This document shows, in pieces, positions 34,662-49,600 of a stretch of DNA of 64,000 nucleotides. This DNA comes from Ptychodera flava (lineage: Eukaryota; Hemichordata; Enteropneusta; Ptychoderidae), in assembly GCF_041260155.1 (NCBI RefSeq), contig NW_027248277.1, forward strand, positions 19,016,372 to 19,080,371. The letters run 5' to 3'. Both the position numbers and the translations under genes were made by a program. The stretch's first letter is position 1; each line of letters opens with the position of its first letter. The notes beneath the pieces were generated by a model. It ran no database searches. It was not told the origin of the DNA and was given only the letters and a program-made list of their open reading frames with translations.

Positions 34662-37600
34662 AGAATTTACTCTGCAATGAAATTCCGCCAGCTGTCAATA
34701 TCTTTGGGGGCTTTTGTCTTTTGGCCTGCTTTGCATATGACGTCGTTGGACACGACCTGCCAATCACCCAGGTAGTCAATTAAACTATTAATTGACTGTT
34801 TACCGACCAAATTAACACTATCCAGCAGTATCAGTCATATTTTAATCGCGTGGCCCGGGTGGGCACAACGTAGGAACGCGTGTATTTCTATGTGTACGTT
34901 TCACTTGTGGTGTTGTTTGTACCATCGTGCGTTTGAAGTCCTCGTTTCACCTACAGTATCCCTTCAAGGTGATAGACAGGCTTACTATTAATGTTCAGTA
35001 TCATGGCACCGAGTCTGCCCACGGTGAAAACCACCTGTTTTGCCTAGTAATTACTGCCCGTCGCTGCCCGTCCTGAATGTAGCCTATCTATAGCTACAGT
35101 AATCAGTCAATATATAATACCCGGGCCTTATACTTTTTATCTAAACTTATAAAATCATAGTCCGAGCCGCAAAATTGTTGACTTTCGATCCGATATACAG
35201 GCTGATCGTTGAATCGCACCGGCGCATCCATGTTTACTTGCCCCATAAGCTTACTACTCTGCAAAGGGTGGGTAGATGGAATTCCTGGGCCAAAAATGAA
35301 CACCGGGGCGAAACTTTTTGTGAATCCATGTGAAAACATAAATCATTTATCAGTTTTGATATATACTCCTAAATTGTAAGTTTGATCAAAATCGAGACCA
35401 CATTCGAGGGCTATGCAGACTGTCCATGTACGCACACAAAGGCAACCACCGGTGAATATCAGCGTCAGCGGCATAACTATCGGGTCGTAAATCGGCGGTT
35501 TGGGGGCCTGGACTATGATTTTATAAGTTTATATCACAAGTAAATGTTGTGGAATATTAAGATATCGACCTATTACTGTATTGAATAGGCCAATTTCGTG
35601 ACGGGCAGTGCTAGAAGAATGACGGGCAGGGACGGGCAGTAATTAGTAGGACCGTTTCTTTGAATACTGTTCGATATTAAGTGACGGTCAAACTTTTGGG
35701 TGGTGCGCGTGACCGGCGGCACTGACACAAAATGGGTTGACAAGCAGATAATTTAGGTTTTCGTTCGAAAACCAGAGAAAACGGCCCCGCTCCGAGAACA
35801 GCCCCGAGACGGGGACGGCCACACTTGTGGTGTTGTTTGTACCATCGTGCGTTTGAAGTCCTCGTGTCACCTACAGTATTACCTTCAAGGTGACAGGCTT
35901 ACTATTAAAGTTCAGTATCATGGCACTGAGTGTGTTACATTTCATGATGTAAACCACGCATTTTTTTTATATCGCAAGGATTAATTTCGCTTTATTGGCC
36001 CTCGCGAAGTTTGCGAAAATTTCTCGTTCTGAAAAATTTTCCAACCACAGTAGAACCCACTCATTTTTTCTAGGTGACCTGTGACCAAATGTACGTAATA
36101 GTAAAGTCGATCATACGGGGAAATAAAGGAGTATTAAAGTTCCATTAGCTGTATCTTCTTGCGATTTTTCCGTTAGTTTTGATTGAAATGATCACTGCTC
36201 ATGTTGAATAGCCTGTCAAATAACAGAGAATCGCGTATTATTCGGAACCATTACGTGCCCTACAACTAATGACATGTGATTTTACAACGAAAATTTCAAT
36301 TTTTGTCCGGACAGAAATACAAACTCTGTTGACACGCGGATTGCAACGTAGGCATTCTTCTGCACCTGCGCGAGCCATTTACAGCAATTTCAAAATAAAT
36401 ATTCATTACTTATGCCCGGTACTTACGTCGTAGTCCATTGTCCGAGCACGTTGCGTAGCCAGATGTCTGGCAATCCGCGACGCGATGTTGTTTTGATCCC
36501 GCAATAAACGTGAACTTGTACATCTGGCGTGATCGCGGCGTCACCATATCTGCGTTCTCCCCAGCACGCTGAGCATGCCAGACGTCAACAAACGAGCTCG
36601 GAAGGGCAACACGTTTGAACAAAAATTAGCAGTTTTTTGTGGCTATAACATCACTAATCATGTTTGTTTCTTCGTAAAACAACATTTTGCAACAAATATG
36701 AGCCTCCAACATGGAATTTTCAGAGGTAAAAAATGGTCGAAAGTTACAAATAATGGCCCTTTAAAAGCAAAGTTCTATTCGTCTATGTCCGTTCATCGTC
36801 AAAAGTCAAGGCAAGATGGTGATCCTGAATGATTTCATGGCCATTGGGCGATAGAACTTTGATTTACTCTGCAGTGCGCCTGTTGGATACACAAACATTA
36901 CGACACTTTTGTCAGGGTAGGTATTAAATTTGGTCTGACAGAGAAAAAAGCACATAAGACCATAGTCTGAGTTTTTAGAAAAACTAACTCGGACACGAAT
37001 GGGATTCATGAATCAAAATTTGTTGAGCTTCACAAGCTGTCAGGTGTACGGCTTATTGTGCACGGGCCGCGTCTTTGCTCTTGCCATCATTGAACTCTTC
37101 TCTTCTCTCCTACCATTGTCAGTTCTCGCTATACTGTCTATATTTCTAAAAATAACGTCATCTGCCACTTTGAAATTTCTGTATGTTCATCTCTTCAATC
37201 GAAAGTCGGGCGATTCCATTGTTCTTGCGATGTTTTATTCGAAATTATTTCTTCTAGGGCAAATGCACAGAATTTATGCTGTTGGAAATACTTGCCGCTC
37301 ATAAACGAGACAATAAATTCAATATGTGTGCATCTTTACTTTTATTGTCAAAGTACCAACGACACCCACAGAATACAAAATGGTTCATTCCAGGTATTTG
37401 CAACTCTGCCATCCGACTGGTCAACAGGAAATCAACCATAGGTGTCTTTTGGCACGCGTATACGCCAGTCACCTAGGCGAAGGTAATTCGCACCACTTAT
37501 CATCATCGGGAAGGTACTCCTCCCCTATACCACTGTCGATCCCGCCCTCAAGGCACTGCGCCATTCGATCAAGCATTGTTATTGTAATTTCCTGCACATA

Positions 37601-40600
37601 ATTAACAGCGAGGTTAACCGGTCAAATCCTCTTGGCATTTCCTAGCATGGCCCCGGGCCGCAGTTTTCACTAAAATCGAACAATTTTCAACTTGACAACT
37701 TTTGGATGTACAAAATTTTGAAATTTCATGTTTTGCACAGGAAATCCTGTTTTTGGAAAATTTTGCATAAAAAATTGATAAACCCCATATCAGTTGTGTA
37801 AATACATCATGCGCCATTCGATAGTGAAAATCGTTCCGTTTTTAACGCATTTTCGTCTGAGATTGAAATAAAGCATTTGATCATCAGTTGCCTGTAAACC
37901 TAAATATTTTGAGTGAAAACAGTGTAAGAGAGACTTGTAATAAAAACATTATAGCCCAAACAAGGAACTATGTCCCTCGAGGCAGGAGACCATTTGCCCT
38001 CCTTACGTCGGGCAAATGGTCACCTACCCTCAGGCACATAGTCCCATGTTTTGACTATTATACAATCACACATTGAGCTTCTATGACAGTGATTTAAATT
38101 GAAAACATTTAGTCACACTTTGAAAAATTTGAATAAAGACTTACTATGCTATTTCGAGACCTATGAGAAGTTGATCATTAGGTTTTAAGGTCCAAATTTT
38201 TGACGTTCGATAAATAAGGCGAAAGGTGAAGTGTTAATCTTCCAAGATTAAGTACCTGCCGTAGTGTAAAAGGGGTGAAAATGTTCCCGGTAATTTTGGA
38301 TATTTTTACATGCCGGGAAACTGATAAAAATCCGATGTACAGTATCATGGTAGAAAAAAACATATATCGACGGCGATAATCCTACGCTTTCGTGGACGGG
38401 TGCACAGTCGGATACAGATAGGGCCACAGGTACCGTAAAATGCAATGTACACGGTCTTTGATCGAATCGGTCGCGTTCCTGGCTTAATGTATTACTCAGC
38501 CATTGCAGGTCTTCATTTGCAGTTCGGTTTCTTCTTTGATTGTTCGATTTTGTGTAAGGTTGGCTGAGCAGCTGTAATGGACCGGTCGATGGTATCAATC
38601 ATTCTCTGTCCACTAGCGTTTTACAAAGCGTACACTAACATGTCGATCATCACTTCAAAGTTCGAAATTGCAATACTATTAGTACTACATCCTAAGAGCT
38701 TTACTTTCAGTTTTAATGTGGGACTGGAATAATAGGGTGGTGCACAATGTAAAATGTGACATTTCTTCAATTCTTCTTTCAGAAATGTTACCCGTCGATT
38801 CTAATCCGTCAAACCCTCCTAAGCTTAAAATTTAACTGTACATGTGAATGTGAATGACCATAATGAGACTACTGACCTTTTACGAAAATGTGATGACATT
38901 CAGACTCATTATGATACATACATTTTGTATGTAATGGATGCTTTTCCCAATTGTGCACATTCAATCTTATTGTGTGATTTCAAAAATGTCAGTTATATCA
39001 GAGTCTTAATAGCAATGATCGTCACTCTTTGTATATTTTGTACAGTCCGGATGACAGCCACTATTCAGCATATTTAAATCACATCACTATCAGTACCTCA
39101 TCATGGTGAACATCCTGATTTTTGTGAAACATGTGAAGCTGACACTCACAAAGGAGACATGTCTTATTCTAAAATTAAAATTGTATGGCAGTCCTTTCTC
39201 TCCTGTTATTGGTGCATCATTCACAGTGAACAAATTTGTGTTTAACTGATTGGATGTAATTTAAAGGCACGCGGGGCAGCCATGACAATTCTCACTAAGT
39301 GTTTTAATACTGCAAATAACATATTGAGAATTTGCATCGTCATAACTAGCAAATGCAAAGTGGGAACTTCTTCCAGGCTTTAATGATTTATCAAATATTA
39401 CCGTCCTAAAGGAATGGTTTGTAAGAAGACCCGATCCGAATCCCCCCGATCCTTTGATCCTCTCGTCTCATAATAACTGAATACTCCCTTACGGCACTGA
39501 GAAACCGTAACCTTGTGTTACAATTTAATATCCTGTCATGTCAATTTTTCATAATGGAATTCTAGAATCAAGGTACTGCAATCAAGCGTTGTAGTATTTT
39601 TTATCTCAAAACTGCACTTAATCGTTTTTGCACTGTTACAATAAGCGATACGTTAGTGGTACTTTCACCAAGGCAATATGTTACATCAAACTTCATTGGT
39701 CGAACTGGAGATCGCTCGTGTAGACACATAGAAACTTGCATGAGACACCAATGGTCAAGGATCATATACTAATCAAGAGAGTCATTTGCAAGCCCAAGGG
39801 TGCTGATTCAGCAGACGAAGTATGACGACGTGAATAGCGAGTGCATGTCAGATTAACATTTGAAAGTATGCAAGAAGTGGTTCTGATCTATTCAAAAGCG
39901 CTTACACGCAAATTGATCTCTCCTGCTTTCTGCTGGCAGACTAGAATATATGTAGGAGAACAGAATCTGATATGAGGTGACGCGTGTTTCAACCGACAGG
40001 TAAAATAAAAACGTCTACACAGAAGTCTTCTTCCTGTTCGACAATTGATTTTGATGTATACAAGCACACGTTTTTTAAACAAGTAAAACATAAGAAAAAT
40101 ATACGCTTGATACATTAAATGAATCACATTAATGAGAGCTTTTTCAAATTAAAAGAATACTTGTGTACCATGAGGGTGATATTCATACGTTCGGCTTGGA
40201 ACCTCATTATCCATGTAAGTCAGTGCATTGTAATGAAGTTTAGGCAAGATTTAGAAACCATTTCCTTCATTCTTCATCTTCTGTCGATTGTGTCATTTCA
40301 TAGTCTTGAAGAAAGACCCCTTATACTGTTTTAATATTTCTAATTATGCGCTTAAGCTTGATTAGCTGTGGCATACATTCCCATCCATATTGCAGTAAAA
40401 AAATTGTCAGTTTCTTTAACGTCTATGACAAACAAACGACAGGTATACCATCAACGTTTGCCTGCATACGGTCACGATGTGTAAATAACAGAGTGCAAAG
40501 AGATAATTTTCAAATTGTTACATAGTTTACTTGGTATAGCTGTCAGCGGTTTCCACTTTTGTTTGTTACTAAAATGAAAAGATATCAATTTGATCCGTTT

Positions 40601-43600
40601 TGTTAATTTAAAAGTATCGCCAGTTATATTTCTCCTAAAGGCTTTCACACGATAGCCGTGTCCTTGATACATTTTGGTAGTGCCAGTCCTTCGATTCCAA
40701 TACCCTTTCAACCTCTCATCCATATCTCATAAATGTTAATGTTATTGTTGCTTTGAGGGGAAAGAATGATGAAAAGTCGAATTTACATCTGCGCTTTGTA
40801 CCGGTAGTAAAGCACGCTTATCAAGGTAGTCAGATTTGTTGCAAGATTTGCCCACACATTTTTAAAATCTTGTGAAATACATTTTCCTTATAGATTTCAA
40901 GAATGTCGCATTAAGCAAGGAAAAAGTCAGAGTGCAAGGACATGTTGAGGAAGGCAACTCATCTCTTGATGTACTGGTGGATGGAGATCGCATGACTTGT
41001 CTTCTAATTTCAAACCAATCCTGGACCGTAAAAGTTGATCTTGGCGCCATCTATGCCACCCGCAACATAACAGTTATTCTTAATACAAACACAAATGAAC
41101 CTGCAGGTAATGTAATATTACAAGGTACTTGGGCGTTCTCACTACACCGAGTTTTACTCACTATACTTCAACACATGTTTATCAAATTCTAACCACTCTT
41201 CTTTATTTTGTTGTTATCATAGATTATAAAATGAAGGTGAGTTTAGTTCATCAAGGAGCAAAGCGTTCGTGTGGAGATAAATCATTGGTATCTATTAAAG
41301 AGTATACATACCTTGTCTTTTCATGCGTTGATGACGACGATGACGATGGGTTCGGGCGTCATGTAGTGATTCGAGTGGAAAATGAAAACCTAGCACCATT
41401 GTGTGATATTTTAGTGTGTGCTGGTAAGTTTACAAGGATATAACCAGTAAGCGTCATGCTTCAATTGACTTTCGCATTATTGTCTTGAGGCGCATTGAGC
41501 ACAATGTGCTCCGACGTCTTTCTACTCCTAACAACCTCTACAATCGAACACAAATCCGTTTTGTGGAAAAAAGCGCTATTACAAATGAGAAGGCTTTATA
41601 GGCTTGTCTTTAATTTAAGCATTGCTGATAGAACAGGTGGTACATTGAACTCAAGACTCCTTGCAGACGGTTTGGAGCCGTGGATAGTGATATGTGACTA
41701 AACGAGCATTATTGGTTATGTAATTAACTTGTATATAGAACCATGAGTAACAGAGATTTTACACTATATATCAGCAGGAAAAGATGGTAATATCATAAAT
41801 ATGATTTGTATATTTAGTGATGTACACTTCTGACATTATTTCTTTCGTTTGTGATGTGATGTAAGTATTGTTTGTGATGCAATGTATTTTGAGTGTCCGT
41901 ATTTGCTTTCATTATGAACTATTATAACTCAAGATATAAAAACATGCGTTATATGCATAGATGAGTAAATCGGCATTTTACACTTATCGTCCATGTGGTT
42001 AAAATCTGAATCATTGATCTTAAAAATCATTCGTAAGTAGTAATTATATCTATGTAAGGTTCAATAGCATGAAAACGCGAGATGTTGACCCTTCTACGGT
42101 GTTAACGCTGTGTTTGTGATTCCCCTTTGGCATGTATTAATCGTGCATTAAGTAATAAAAATCGTTTGGATGATTCACAAACAACTAAAATGGTCAAACG
42201 TCCTGCAAATATACCTTGAAATTCCACGTAGATATCCTAAAACTTGAAGTAATTCTTAAATTTGATATAAAGATGTGCCTCTTACAACATTTTCTGAGGG
42301 ACCTCAACGATTATTGCAGTCCCTTTGAAATTTGGTTTGTAACAGTATTTCGTTGGTATTTTAACAGTTTTTACAGAATGTATGACCAAGAAGCACATAT
42401 GTATTAGTATCTCTACGCTCTTCGACAGAACAACTTTGGCATGCATGTTGCTCAGATATTGGTGGCAGCTATGTTAAATATATTAACACAATGTAAATGG
42501 CATGCTATTGCAAATTGAAGGAAGAATGACGTGATCATTACACATTTTTGGTTGCATAATTATGTTTTATTGTTTTCTTTAACTGAAACATTACAGAACA
42601 CGAAGGTGACTGTAAGCAGTACTCCGACCTTGAAAATACAACTTCACCAGGGATACCTTCAGGCAGAGCCTGGTGGCATTTACACCCAATATCAATATGG
42701 AATCCAAGTGTGCTGTGTGATCACTCGCCTGGAAGTCATTTTCAAATTGGAAAATACGTGGTGAATTGCTGGCCAGATTACAGCAGCGTGATTAAGTACA
42801 ACTGTTCCTTTAATGTGATAATCAAAGGTGAGCCCTGCTGTTATAGTGAATTAATGTAGAGAGCGCCTTGAGACAGAAATTCGGAGTCCAAAACTTTCAC
42901 AATCCTTTTCTGATCTATCACTTGTGGGAGTTCATTTTAAAGCTCTTGGTGCAAGAAAAAGTTTCGCCATCTTTTCGAAAATAGAACATTTTACTTTTTT
43001 CCATATGATCAACACAGGGGTGGCCACCAAATTTTTAAACGGTAAATCGTAATCTGTATTCTTTATTTTCAAGGGAATGGTTTAAAGATACCGCGAGGAA
43101 AGTTTGAGCAAAAGTTTAAATCTGTCACTTTCAAGGCGCATACTACTTTAAATACACATATTGTGTCTCTCTGTCTGTCTGTCTGTCTGATGTATGTATG
43201 TGTTTCCATACATAGTGTTTGACGTACTTGCTTTCGTTGTTTTCTATATTTATTGACAGCCTAATGGCTGGATGGAGCGATGCTTTCAAAAATCTATCCA
43301 TTTACTCGTTCTACATTCAGTAGAATCCACCAAACCTGAAGAAAAGTCGACGTAGCAATAATTTGCCAGTATTTTTTGAACTACTCTTTCTTAGGGGCCG
43401 TACTCTGATTTGTCTTCGCTAGGTGACCCGGTGCCGTTCGTTGTGAGTTCGAATCCGATCCAAAAATCTCCTGAATTCACTCTGTTCTGATTTTCCTTTA
43501 TACGTTAACGCGATTTAGCATTAAAGAGGATATGATTAGAAGTTTCTTAGAAGACTCAATGTCAAACAGACATTGTTATAAAGACCTGAAGTTCCTGTCG

Positions 43601-46600
43601 AGGCATATAAATTACTTTTTTGTACGTACATTTTTCACTTGCTAAGGCACATAAACTCAAAGCCTTGAAAGGACTTGAAGTTGTAATCCTTTCAGCAAGA
43701 TCATAATTCCGATAATTAATTTCTGATCAGAGACAGGATAAACCTTCAGAAAATTGTTATTTCATCAAGCCGATCCATTTACTTCTACCAATCATTCCAC
43801 TTGCACATTGTAGACGTGGAAAGTCCGAATATAACGTCACCATGCTGCAGCAAAGAGGTAAAGCTACCACATTATATGACACCATGTGCAAATGTCTTCT
43901 GGGAGGAACCTGCTGGCAAAGACAACTCAGGAAATGTTTCTCGCAACAGAACTGCTGCACCAGGAGATTGCTTTCCACTTGGCACTACGGAAGTGACGTA
44001 TGCCTTTACGGATCCATCGGCGAATAGTGTGTCATGTTCTTTCAATATAACCGTAAGAGGTGCGTGATTATTAATTTAATAATTTTCCTTTCGAGTTTAT
44101 AAATTCAGCCAATACGAGTATACATTTATTAATTGTATTATCAATTCTGAATTTTAATTTTAATTTAAAATATCGGTAAATGTCAGATAATTTGTTTCTC
44201 CACTACAAAAATCCGCACGACATTAACCCCCCCCCCTCCGTATTTTTTATTCTCGATTTTGAAAGAGAATGGTTGAAAGATTCCTGAAGAAGTTTTGAAC
44301 AAAACTGTGAGGCTTTCACTTTCTAGGCTCATACTACCTTAAATACAAATGTTGTATCTAAATCATGTCAATGGCCCAGTGCAAGAGGGCACATCTCCTA
44401 TGCTTTAACACAGGGGATACGTCCCTCTTGTAGCCTAAGATGTATGCCTGTATGCAAGCATTTATTTACACATGCATGCATGCACGTCATTCTAGGTATT
44501 TCCACAAATAATATTTGATCTGTAGTACATACTTGTTTTCGTTGTTTTCTATGTTTATTGACATGACAGCCTTTCGTTTGGATAGGGCGGTTCTTCAATA
44601 TGGCGACCTATTTAGTTCTTTCATATACAGTTGAATCTACCTTATCTTGAGACATTTCGAAGTAGCAAAATTTGCCATTATTATAATTATTATTATTATT
44701 ATTATTATTATTTATTATTATTATTATTACAAGTTTAGGGGCTATAAGTATTATATAGAAATCTAAAAACAGTTCATTGAAGCTGTGGGACTTCTGAAAA
44801 AAGGTGTTGTTACTCCTGAATTGTTGCCATGGAAACATCTCACATTAAAATGAGTGTAATGTTTTTGGTTTGCTAACCAGAAAACCCCTTATTTTCAATT
44901 TTTTACATCAATTAATAGTTCTTAATTGGAATTAGGGAAAAAGTAACATTTTCAATCCCAAAATAGTTACTATGGCAACTCGAAACATTAAAATAAGTCT
45001 GACATTTGTGTTCTCTGACCCGAACTTCCCCACTATATAATTTTCATATCAATCAAAGTAATTTTTCATGGGATATTAGAAAAACTGAAATTTTCAACAC
45101 CTAAAATGGTTACCATGGAAACATGGGGCAGTGAAATCGATATCATATTTGGTCTTTTCGACCCAAAATACCCTTATGGTGAAATTTTCACGGATATTGA
45201 ACCTATTATTATTCGTGTTATATTTCTATATAATACTTTATTAATTATTATTATTTCTTAAAAGCGCGTTACACTGCGTCTCAGTGCTCTTTCAAGGCCA
45301 AAATGTATTTCTAAAAAGATAAAAGATAAGCATGAAAAATAAAGTGTCTTTCTAGCAAATATAAGACAAGTGTTATATGATCAAACTTCCAAACTACCGG
45401 GAGCAAGTCATCGTTGATGACACAGTCCCCACTTGTTAATGGGTACTTTGATTACAGGTCCTCAGAGAGGATGGAGTCATCTTCATTAGGTCTGTGATAA
45501 AAATACTTTGATACAGATGGTACTCAATTGCCAAGAATGAGTTCCATGATGATGAAAACATAAAACCAATGTAGGATTATCTAAAGGTCATTAAATGAGT
45601 CAACTGGGAATTAGTCGACAGGATGTTGCAAAACATTTTTTCATACTATCCTAACACGTCATGTCTGAGTTATGGCTCAGTACATGAGAAAATCGTAACA
45701 AAATCGCTGCCATGCAGCGATATTTGATCTTACTGTTTAAAATATCAACAAGTATATGTATGACATAAGGCAATGTCCAGGTACAAACTTTGAATAAAAT
45801 CAGTTGAGACTTGCCAGATGGCTCTCGACATGAAAAAAACGTAACAAAATTGCCACCATGTGGCCATATTGGACGATATCAAGAAACAAATCGACGTACA
45901 TATGTATACTATGAGTCAATGTCTTTGTACCAACTTTGAATAAATTTGCTTGATACATGTCTGAGTTATGGTTTAGGACATGGAAAATTGTAAAAAAATG
46001 GCCACACGGCGGCCATATTGGATTGTATCACAAAACAAATCAATGTGCATATGTATGACATAGGTCAATGTCCTTGTACCAACTTTGAATAAAATCAGTT
46101 GAGATATGCCTGAATTATGGCTCTGTACACGAAAAAATCGTAACAAAATGGCCGCACAGCAGCCATATTGGATCATATCACAGAACAAATTGACGTGGAT
46201 ATGTATAACATTGGTCAATGTCCTTGTACCAACTTTGAATAAAATCGGTTCAAACATGTCTGAGTTACTAACAAGTCGAGCTGCAGCATTCTGTACAGAT
46301 TGTAACTTTTGTAGTTGATAGCGACTGATTCCATATAGCAAGCTGTTACACTAGTCTAAACGCGATGTTACAAACACGTGAACTAATTTCTCGGTTGTCG
46401 GAGTCACGGTGTCTATCAGGGAGCGAATTTTCCCTATTCTATGTAAGGTATTCTATTCTATGTAAAATACGCTGATTTACATACGTTGTTTATTTGACTC
46501 GTCATTAAACCGTCAGAATCAAATGGGACACCGAGATTGTGTATCGTACTGCATGGAAGTATTTCTGATTCTCAAATTTTGTGGCTATCCAGACAATCTG

Positions 46601-49600
46601 TATCTTTCTTGAAACATAATGAAAAATGAATAACTTCTGTTTTATCATCATTCAATACTAGCGTATTTGATTTCATCCATCGACTTAAATCCTGAACGTA
46701 TTGTTCTGTATCTAAAATAGTGTCATCGGGGGTGTTACAGACTGTATATATTCCGGAATCATCCGCGTATAAGGTGTAATCTAAATCATGAGATGATATG
46801 ATATCGTCGAGCGGTGCTGTATATAGTGTAAATAGTATTGGTCTTAATACAGAACCCTGTGGAACACCGAATCGCAGAATTGCTTCGCATGATGTAGTGT
46901 CTTCAATGGCAATGCGTTGCAGACAATTTCACATATATGAATGGAACCATTTAAGAGCCAAACCTGTGACACCAAATCGCCGTTCTAATCTTGTTAGCAA
47001 AATACGATGACCTAGAGTGTTAAATGCTGCTGACAGGTCGAGAATTACATCCTTGCATGAATCTAAAGCTAACATGATATAGTTGTGTACACGAAGCAAA
47101 GAAGTCTCCGTGCTATGCCAAGTAGATAGGCTGATTGACATCTTGCATATAGGGGTGATAGTCGGATAGGTAGGACTTCATTTGCTCAGCTATTATTCTT
47201 TCTTGACGCTTGGAGTTAAATAGTCAGATTTGATACAGGTAGTTCCTGAGTACATTGTGATCAAGAGTTGGTTTCATACGTAAAGGTCTAATTACAGCAG
47301 ACTTGAAACTGTGGAAATACACCTGTCAAAAGTGAAGTGTTAAAAATGTGAGTGATAAAAGGTACGATACCGTCGATGCACTCTTTAAAAAGATTGGTAG
47401 GTAAAATGTCAAATCTGAGGATTTAGTGGAATCCCTCATAATCACTTTCAACACCGGATAGGAATGAAAGACGATAGTGAAAAGTCTGATGCCGTTATGA
47501 CAGATTCAACCATGACTGGTGTGAGACCCGCTCTCAGCTTTTAAACTTTACTTCGAAAAAAAGGTTCAGAAACGTGTTACTCAATTCTTTCGGAGAGACA
47601 TCAGTCGGTGTAATGTTAACATTTGGCTTTTTGATCCGGTGAGCTTGTCGACGATGGTGAAAAGTCCTTCATGTCTGCCGCATCGATAGGGGCCCGAGTT
47701 ACTCGGCTTTCACTTTGTCGGCACGGCGACTGTATTCCAACCACGTTGCCAAGAAAACTTCGCGATGATGTCGGGAACGAAATCTGAGCACAGTAAAAGT
47801 ATCAACTATCTGTCAATCATTACGTTAGTATTCACCTCCGGTCACCTGACTAAGAGTTATTAGGCTTTAGAACTTTCTAGTGTTCATGGCGTGCAGACGT
47901 GCGTTGTCTTGCAGCGCCTCGTTGTACTTACACTGAACCAGTCAATAAAGCTCATGTTCAAGTTCAACCAGGTTTACGTCTTCCCTCTCTATCCATCTCA
48001 CGAACCTAATCACACACATAAACTTCGGTGCCGAGACCAGGATAGAATTGGATTAGGATAGACATGGCAACTGGACGGGAAGGAGCACCCAAGTTACAAA
48101 ACGAGGGCCAACCTGCAGCTGCATCCGGAGACCCGGGACCCGCCTCACGTGCATCGTCACAAACATTCAGGGACGCTCATAGAAAACAAACTATTAAGCT
48201 ACTTGGGATGGCAGACTCTGCGATTCGTGACGTCGAATCTAGCATCTCTGAGGAAACGAAAAACGACAAATTGTTGGATTTACAAGGAATAATCAACAGT
48301 CTACACATGAAGGTTCATTACCTGCAGCGATTGGATGAAAACATACTTGCATCAGCAAGACAAGACGAACTCACAAATCTCGTCATAGAGGCAGACGACT
48401 ACCTGCACGAAACTCGCGTACAAATCCTGAAGAGGGAAAATACTCTGAAACGGCTATCTACTTCTGAGTCTTCGTCTGCTACCCCAACTCAGTTACCAAG
48501 CTACAACTGCCTACTTTCGAAGGTGACGTACTCAAATGGATTACATTTTACGATTCGTTCAAGTCAGCAGTCAGCAACGATCCAAACTTGACTGGAGTAC
48601 AAAAGTATCGGTATCTCAAAGCACAGCTATGCGAAGAAGCGTTGAAGTCGATCGAAGGACTCCCAATGACAGACGCAAACTACGAAAACGCACTTGATAT
48701 TCTGATTAAACGTTATGGGCAAAATCATAAGATTATCTACGCACACATGTCAGCTCTTTGGACTTACAGGCACTGACTAGAGAAATTTCCAGTATGCGAA
48801 ATTTCTACGACACATTGGAGACGCACGTGCGCGGTCTCAAGGCTCTTGGTAAGAGCGAAGATTCATACGGGGACTTGCTTGTTCCGATCATCATGCGGAA
48901 ACTACCGGGCGAAACACGTACACAAATTTCGCGCGACCACGAGGATGAGTGGAATTTGTCGGACTTATGAAACGCTATACTCAAGGAAGTCGAAGCCTTG
49001 GAAGACGGCTCACAGTCTGATTTATTCATGGGTTCGGAAACTTACAAATCTCGTGACATTGCATCGACTGCAGCTTTTCATGCTCAAGAAAAAAAACGCG
49101 AAAAACCAAAATGTGCGCTCTGCAATGGAAATCATTATCCCAACAACTGTGACGTCATAACAGACATTGATAAGCGCAAGCAAATTGTTACACAGAAGAG
49201 ATAATGCTTTAATTGCCTCGGCAACCATGTAGTCAAAGTTTGCAAATCAAAGTCGCGCTGTAGAAAGTGTGGTACGAAGCATCATACGTCGATATGCCAA
49301 ACACCTGTTGAAGCGAAATCGACTGATCGTGTTCAATTTGCAGGAACTGGCACTGACTTTCAGTTTGGTTCAGTGATGTTGAAAACAGCTGTCACTGACG
49401 TACGGCATCCATCAAAAGCACACGAAGAGACTAAAGCCACAATTTTGTTTGATGAAGGGGCAACACGCTCATTTGTCACCAAAGATCTCGCGTACAAAAT
49501 CGGCGCAGTTACAACTTCTACAGAGACAATAAATTTAGCTGTATTCGGCGACAAATCACCTTGGTCGAGAACTTTCAAAGTTACTGAAATAAGCGTCATC

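Larger units (their letters stand above)
34330..40893 (+). other. Gene 2 intron 2
   Basis: A 6.6-kb intron between the pentraxin and fucolectin-like exons. Beyond the repeats listed separately, open frames such as 37,276-37,601 and 38,844-39,077 show no family resemblance and no exon context. Confidence 0.5.
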
